Below, piece after piece: positions 7,450 to 11,679 of a stretch of 11,679 bases of DNA. Source of the DNA: Leclercia sp. UBA7405 (GTDB lineage Bacteria; Pseudomonadota; Gammaproteobacteria; Enterobacterales; Enterobacteriaceae). The notes below the pieces were generated by a model. The model was not told where the DNA came from and did not search any database. It worked only from the letters and a program-made list of their open reading frames with translations. Position numbers and translations under genes: made by a program. Position 1 is the stretch's first letter. Each line of letters begins with the position of its first letter. Location of the stretch: positions 670 through 12,348 of the forward strand of contig DKMV01000006.1 in the NCBI GenBank assembly GCA_002469605.1. Reading direction: 5' to 3'.

Positions 7450-8966
7450 TAATGACAATGCGAAATTCTCTTTTGACCGTACTGGGAAGTGTTATGTTGC
7501 TGGGCGCGGCGCTGCCGGCCCATTCAGAAAACGTGCTGCGTATCGGCCTGGGCGCCGATCCGGATATGCTCGATCCCCATCTGGCCCGCACCTACTATGG
7601 CCGCTTCGTGTTTGCCTCCCTGTGCGACCGGCTGGTGGATGTGGATGAACACCTGAAGGTGGTGCCGGGGCTGGCGAAAGACTGGGCCTGGAGCGAAGAC
7701 GGTAAAACCCTGACCATGAATCTGCGGGAAGGGGTCACCTTCCACGACGGCGAAAAGTTTGATGCCACCGCCGCCAAATATAACCTCGACCGCGCCCTTA
7801 CCCTGAAAGGCTCCCTGCGCAAGAGCGAGATCTCCTCCATTGAATCGGTGGAAGTTAAAAGCCCGACGCAGATTGCCATCCATCTGAAAACCCCGGACGC
7901 GGCGCTGCTGATGCAGCTCACCGACCGCGCGGGGGCGATGATGGCGCCGGAGGCGGCGTCAAAACCCGATTTCGCCGCCCATCCGGTCTGTTCCGGCCCC
8001 TATAAGTTCGACAGCCGCGTCTCTCAGGACCGCATCGTCTTGAGCCGTTTCGATAATTACTGGAACAAACAGGCCTACCACTTCGACAAAATTATCTATC
8101 TGCCGATCCCGGACGCCTCGGTGCGGCTGGCAAACCTGCGCGCGGGCGATCTGGACCTGACCGAAGGCATCGCCGCCAGCGATGTGAAAACCGTCGAGGC
8201 CGACAGCAAGCTGGCGCTGGCGAAGGTGACCGGCCTTGGGTATCAGGGTATTACCTTTAATATTAACAACGGCAAAGTTCCGGCGAACGACCCCTTCCAG
8301 GACGCCCGCGTGCGTGAAGCCTTCTCGCAGGCCATCGATCGCGATGCGCTGAACCAGGTGGTGTTCGAAGGGCTCTATACCCCGGCTAACCAGGCCTTCT
8401 CACCGGTAAGCCCTTATCACGTGAAGCTACCGGTGGCCCCGCGCGATGTGGAAAAAGCCAAAGCGCTACTGAAGGCGGCGGGCGTGGCTACGCCGCTGAA
8501 CGTCAATCTGCTGGTGCCGAACAACCCGACCTCCCAGCAGGTGGGCCAGGTGCTGCAGGCGATGGTGGCGGAAGCGGGCTTTAACCTTAATCTGCAGATG
8601 ACCGAGTTCGCCACGCTGCTGGATCGCCAGCAGAGCGGTGATTATCAGCTGAGCTTCTCCGGCTGGTCTGGCCGCCCGGATCCGGACGGCAGCATCTACG
8701 GCTTTATTAACAGTAAAGGCAACCTCAACGACGGCCGTTACAGCAACGCCCAGGTCGACGAGTGGCTGACCCAGGCGCGTCTGAGTAACGATCCGGCCGT
8801 ACGCCAGCCGCTGTACGACAAGGTCGTAAAACAGTTGCAAACCGATATGCCCATCGCCTACCTCTATTTTGAACCGCGTATTTTCGGTCTGAACAAGAGC
8901 GTGCAGGGCTTCAAACCTTATCCGGACGGCATCGTGCGTCTGGCGGGACTGTCGCTGGCCAACTAA
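7446..8966 (+). CDS. Periplasmic substrate-binding protein of a second peptide-type ABC importer (SBP_bac_5)
   Basis: This is a secreted family 5 binding protein of 506 residues that would capture a peptide or peptide-like ligand for the permeases downstream. It begins with a signal peptide, hydrophobic to about residue 22 with likely cleavage near AHS (residues 25-27). The mature protein starts VLRIGLGADPDMLDPH, the usual N-terminus of the GsiB/DppA-like group. Other family blocks are VTFHDGEKFDA, GPYKFDS, AFSQAIDRDALN and SGWSGRPDPDGS. It is distinct from YejA (shorter, different N-terminus), so the window encodes two different binding proteins. The first ATG overlaps the upstream stop (ATGA, 7446-7449) with AGGA at 7438-7441; ATGs at 7452 and 7458 are in-frame alternatives giving a shorter signal peptide. 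The ligand cannot be read from sequence; the enzyme gene downstream hints at gamma-glutamyl compounds, but this is inference. Confidence 0.93.
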   Translation: MIMTMRNSLLTVLGSVMLLGAALPAHSENVLRIGLGADPDMLDPHLARTYYGRFVFASLCDRLVDVDEHLKVVPGLAKDWAWSEDGKTLTMNLREGVTFHDGEKFDATAAKYNLDRALTLKGSLRKSEISSIESVEVKSPTQIAIHLKTPDAALLMQLTDRAGAMMAPEAASKPDFAAHPVCSGPYKFDSRVSQDRIVLSRFDNYWNKQAYHFDKIIYLPIPDASVRLANLRAGDLDLTEGIAASDVKTVEADSKLALAKVTGLGYQGITFNINNGKVPANDPFQDARVREAFSQAIDRDALNQVVFEGLYTPANQAFSPVSPYHVKLPVAPRDVEKAKALLKAAGVATPLNVNLLVPNNPTSQQVGQVLQAMVAEAGFNLNLQMTEFATLLDRQQSGDYQLSFSGWSGRPDPDGSIYGFINSKGNLNDGRYSNAQVDEWLTQARLSNDPAVRQPLYDKVVKQLQTDMPIAYLYFEPRIFGLNKSVQGFKPYPDGIVRLAGLSLAN

Positions 8967-8987
8967 CCGCGGGCGTGAGGAGAAACC

Positions 8988-9929
8988 ATGCTGGAACTGA
9001 TTTGCAAACGCCTGCTGCTGGCTATTCCGACCCTGCTGCTGGTGAGCATGATGGTCTTCGGGCTGCAAAAGCTACTGCCCGGCGACCCGCTGATTGCCAT
9101 GGCGGGGGAGGAGCGTGACCCAGCAGTGATCGCCCAGCTGCGCGCGGAGCTGAACCTCGATGCACCCCTGCCGGTGCAGTATTACGACTGGCTTACCCGT
9201 GCGCTGCAGGGCGACCTGGGTGTCTCCTTACGAACCCATGAGCCGGTGACCACGCTGATTGCGAGCAAGCTGCCGGTGACCCTGGAGCTGTCGCTGCTGG
9301 CGATGATCATCGCGCTGGTGTTCGGCATCAGCATGGGGATCCTCGCGGCGGTGAACAAAAACAGCTGGGTCGATCACGGGGCGAACTTTGTGGCGATCTC
9401 GGGGATCTCGATACCGCACTTCTGGCTGGGGATCCTGCTGATCCTGGTCTTCTCGGTCAATTTGCAGTGGCTACCTGCGTCCGGCTATGTGCCCTTTAGC
9501 GAAGATCCGCTGCAAAACCTGCGCACGCTGCTGCTGCCTGCTTCGGTGCTGGGCACCGGGCTGGCGGCCACGCTGATGCGCCATACCCGCGCCTCGATGA
9601 TTGCGGTGCTGAAGGCTGACTATATCCGCACCGCCCGGGCCAAAGGATTGCTGCCAAAAGCGGTGATCTTAAAGCATGCGTTTCGCAATGCGCTGGTGCC
9701 GGTGATCACCCTGACCACGCTGCTGTTCGGCGAGCTGCTGGGTGGCGCGGTGCTTACCGAGCAGGTCTTTACCATCCCCGGCTTCGGCAAGATGATCGTC
9801 GATTCGGTCTTTAACCGCGACTACGCCGTGGTGCAGGGCGTGGTGCTGATTGTGGCGATTGGCTTTTTAATGCTGAACCTGTTGGCGGACGTACTTTACG
9901 TTCTTATCAACCCGAAAATGCGAGGTTAA
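8988..9929 (+). CDS. ABC transporter permease, DppB/GsiC-type
   Basis: This inner-membrane channel subunit of the second importer has 313 residues, normal for the DppB/GsiC group. Helix 1 is at about 9-30 and ends in LLPGDP. Then come LNLDAPLPVQYYDW and GDLGVSLRT, as in the family, and about five more helices. The EAA loop begins at Asp211 (DYIRTARAKGLLPKAVILKH), followed by VFTIPGFG and NRDYAVVQGVVL. It lacks the Gly-rich insert seen in YejB, so the two permeases are easily told apart. A strong ribosome binding site TGAGGAG (8976-8982) precedes the ATG, so this gene does not depend on coupling to the binding-protein gene 21 bases upstream. Confidence 0.94.
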   Translation: MLELICKRLLLAIPTLLLVSMMVFGLQKLLPGDPLIAMAGEERDPAVIAQLRAELNLDAPLPVQYYDWLTRALQGDLGVSLRTHEPVTTLIASKLPVTLELSLLAMIIALVFGISMGILAAVNKNSWVDHGANFVAISGISIPHFWLGILLILVFSVNLQWLPASGYVPFSEDPLQNLRTLLLPASVLGTGLAATLMRHTRASMIAVLKADYIRTARAKGLLPKAVILKHAFRNALVPVITLTTLLFGELLGGAVLTEQVFTIPGFGKMIVDSVFNRDYAVVQGVVLIVAIGFLMLNLLADVLYVLINPKMRG

Positions 9930-9931
9930 TC

Positions 9932-10807
9932 ATGGCGGAACTGACGACTCAATCCGTTACCAGCGTTACGCCCCGCGCGCAAAACCGGGTGCTGAAAAAA
10001 TTCCTCGCCAATAAAAGCGCGGTGATCGGCGCGGTGGTGGTGGGGATCTTTGTGCTGATTGCGCTGCTGGCACCCTGGATCGCCCCTTTTGATCCGGTTA
10101 AAGCCAACTTCCTGGCGGTGCGTAAGCCGCCGTCGGAGCTGTTCTGGTTTGGCTCCGACGAGCTGGGGCGCGATATTCTGTCGCGCATTATCTGGGGGGC
10201 GCGAACCTCCCTGATGGCGGGCTGCGTCTCGGTGGTGATTGCCGTGGTAATCGGCGTCCCGCTTGGGCTTATCGCTGGCTATTTCCAGGGGATCTGGGAC
10301 GGGGTGATCTCCCGCTTTATTGAGGCGCTGCTGGCCTGTCCGTTCTTAATTATGGCTATTGCCCTTGGGGCATTTTTAGGCCCGAGCCTGACCAACGCCA
10401 TGATTGCCATCGGCCTGTCGGCGATGCCGATCTTTGCCCGCCTGACGCGCGGCCAGGTGATCGCCATTCGCAACGAAGAGTATATCGACGGAGCGCGGGC
10501 GATAGGCCTGCCGGATCGCTGGATCATTATTAAATATGTGCTGCCCAACGTGATGTCGCCGATTCTGGTGCAGGCTACTTTGGCCATTGCATCCGCCATC
10601 ATTGCCGAGGCCAGCCTGTCGTTTCTGGGACTCGGGCAGCAGCCGCCGAACCCCTCGTGGGGCTCCATGCTCAACACGGCAAAAGGTTTCCTGGAACAGG
10701 CGCCATGGATGTCTGTTTTCCCCGGTATCGCTATTTTCCTGGCGGTACAGGGCTTTAATTTACTCGGCGATGGGCTGCGCGATGCGCTCGACCCGCGCCA
10801 CGACTAA
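9932..10807 (+). CDS. ABC transporter permease, DppC/GsiD-type
   Basis: This second membrane subunit of the second importer has 291 residues, normal for DppC/GsiD. A cytoplasmic N-terminal tail (about 1-28) leads into helix 1 at about 31-53, then WIAPFDPVKAN, FWFGSDELGRDILSRIIWGA, and the core helices. The EAA loop begins at Glu183 (EYIDGARAIGLPDRWIIIKY), followed by EASLSFLGLGQQPPNPSWG and the C-terminus NLLGDGLRDALDPR, all classic for this family. GAGG at 9922-9925 gives a ribosome binding site six bases before the ATG, and the gap from the preceding stop is two bases. It differs from YejE in lacking the long periplasmic segment after helix 1. Confidence 0.94.
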   Translation: MAELTTQSVTSVTPRAQNRVLKKFLANKSAVIGAVVVGIFVLIALLAPWIAPFDPVKANFLAVRKPPSELFWFGSDELGRDILSRIIWGARTSLMAGCVSVVIAVVIGVPLGLIAGYFQGIWDGVISRFIEALLACPFLIMAIALGAFLGPSLTNAMIAIGLSAMPIFARLTRGQVIAIRNEEYIDGARAIGLPDRWIIIKYVLPNVMSPILVQATLAIASAIIAEASLSFLGLGQQPPNPSWGSMLNTAKGFLEQAPWMSVFPGIAIFLAVQGFNLLGDGLRDALDPRHD

Positions 10808-10811
10808 GGAG
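10806..10811 (+). promoter_or_regulatory. Ribosome binding site deciding the start of the gamma-glutamyltransferase-like gene
   Basis: AAGGAG at 10806-10811 overlaps the stop codon of the permease gene. It is only two bases from the ATG at 10814 but five bases from the ATG at 10817, so the second of the two adjacent ATG codons is the better start. Confidence 0.55.
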
Positions 10812-10816
10812 TTATG

Positions 10817-11679
10817 ATGACCAAAGCGCTAGATTTTACAACCGGCTATGCGTCTCATCGCCCGCCAATGATGGGCCACAACGCGGTGGCGACCTCCCAG
10901 CCGCTGGCGGCGCAGGCGGGGATGCGGATGTTGCAGCTGGGCGGTAACGCGGTCGATGCCGCCATCGCCACCGCCATGGCGCTGACGGTGGTCGAGCCGA
11001 CGGGCTGCGGCATTGGCAGCGATGCCTTTGCCATCGTCTGGGATGGGGAAAAGCTGCACGGTCTCAACGCGTCGGGGCGATCCCCTGCCGGCTGGCATGC
11101 GGATCTGTTTACGGGTAAAACCGCTATGCCCGAGCTGGGCTGGGATGCGGTCACCGTCCCCGGCGCCGTCTCCGGCTGGGTGGCGCTGGCGGAGAGGTTT
11201 GGTACGCTGCCGCTCACTACCCTGGCGCAGCCGGCCATTGAGTACGCGCGCAACGGCTTCCCGGTGTCGCCGCTGATTGGTCATCTTTGGCAGCGCGGCT
11301 ACAACAAACTCAAAGATCAGCCGGGCTTTAGCGCCTGCTTTGCGCCGGAAGGGCGCGCCCCGCGCGTCGGGGAGATCTTCCGCAATCCGGCCCAGGCGAA
11401 CTCGCTGGAGCTGATTGCCAAAACCAACGGCGAAGCCTTCTATCGCGGCGAACTGGCAGAGAAGATTGCCGCCTTTGCCACGGCACACGGCGCGCATCTG
11501 ACCAAAGAGGATCTTGCCAGCCACCGCGCCGACTGAGTGGAGCTGCTGTCGCGCGACTTTGCGGGCGGCTCGGTGCAGGAGCTGCCGCCAAACGGCCAGG
11601 GGATCGCCACCCTGATTGCGCTTGGGATCCTTGAGCAGTGCGGCATTGAAAAGCATCATCCGGACTCGGTGCAGTCGCT
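10817..11679 (+). pseudogene. Gamma-glutamyltransferase-family protein, interrupted by an in-frame TGA and cut by the window edge
   Basis: The family consists of Ntn hydrolases that self-cleave and act on gamma-glutamyl bonds such as those of glutathione. Visible blocks are VATSQPLAAQAG, LGGNAVDAAIATAMAL, VVEPTGCGIGSDAF, LNASGRSPAG, VTVPGAVSGWV and NGEAFYRGELAEKIA, closest to the shorter YwrD-type branch. No signal peptide is visible (MTKALDFTTGYASHRPPMMG), so a cytoplasmic enzyme is likely. A TGA at 11534-11536 ends the frame after 239 residues, within HRAD-stop-VELLSRDF, where homologues as I recall read DWVEP, so TGG probably became TGA. The same frame then continues with GGSVQELPPNGQGIATLIAL to the window end, so no frameshift is involved. 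The stop precedes the catalytic Thr of the small subunit, which would lie beyond the window, so a protein ending here could not be active. It is the last visible gene of the second importer operon. A sequencing error at one base cannot be excluded. Confidence 0.85.

Noticed and set aside
11534..11679. TGA as a selenocysteine or programmed readthrough codon, or a restart at the GTG right after it
   Set aside because: The position is normally Trp in this family as I recall it, no convincing SECIS-like hairpin follows, and the nearest purine-rich site (AGAGGA, 11506-11511) is about 25 bases from the GTG. A split into two working pieces is also unlikely because natural self-cleavage happens much further downstream.

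Overview
The window comes from a fairly GC-rich member of the Enterobacteriaceae, of the Enterobacter/Klebsiella type. The left half has the gene order known from E. coli, pdeN(rtn)-yejA-yejB-yejE-yejF, with proteins of the expected length and close residue similarity as I recall those sequences. Every gene is on the + strand and packed nearly end to end. The only real gap is 75 bases between pdeN and yejA, and it holds a good sigma70-type promoter candidate.

Layout: 1-1358 is the 3' part of pdeN, a CSS-motif c-di-GMP phosphodiesterase whose start lies outside the window. 1434-5367 carries yejA, yejB and yejE, the binding protein and two permeases of the YejABEF peptide importer. 5369-6370 should be yejF, whose product in E. 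coli is one long protein with two fused ATPase domains. Here the first ~189 residues look like the YejF N-terminus. The protein then turns into a DppD/OppD-type ATPase with its own C-terminal cysteine motif and stops at 333 residues. The rest is a second, complete-looking family 5 peptide-type ABC operon: a DppF-like ATPase (6367-7449), a substrate-binding protein (7446-8966), a DppB-like permease (8988-9929), a DppC-like permease (9932-10807) and a gamma-glutamyltransferase-family enzyme (from 10817, running off the right edge). The second half of YejF and the yejG gene that normally follows it are absent.

The main reading is that the window is a recombinant of two paralogous transporter operons, joined inside the conserved Walker B/D-loop region of their ATPase genes at about 5900-5990. 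If real, the junction makes a hybrid operon. One promoter upstream of yejA could transcribe two binding proteins, two permease pairs and only one ATPase pair, one member of which is a chimera. An assembly chimera is the main alternative.

A second lesion is a TGA at 11534-11536 in the gamma-glutamyltransferase-like gene, at a place where I expect a Trp codon. The same frame continues past it with family-typical sequence, so the copy appears to be broken by a point nonsense mutation, unless this is a sequencing error. Family names and E. coli comparisons are from memory; no search was run.
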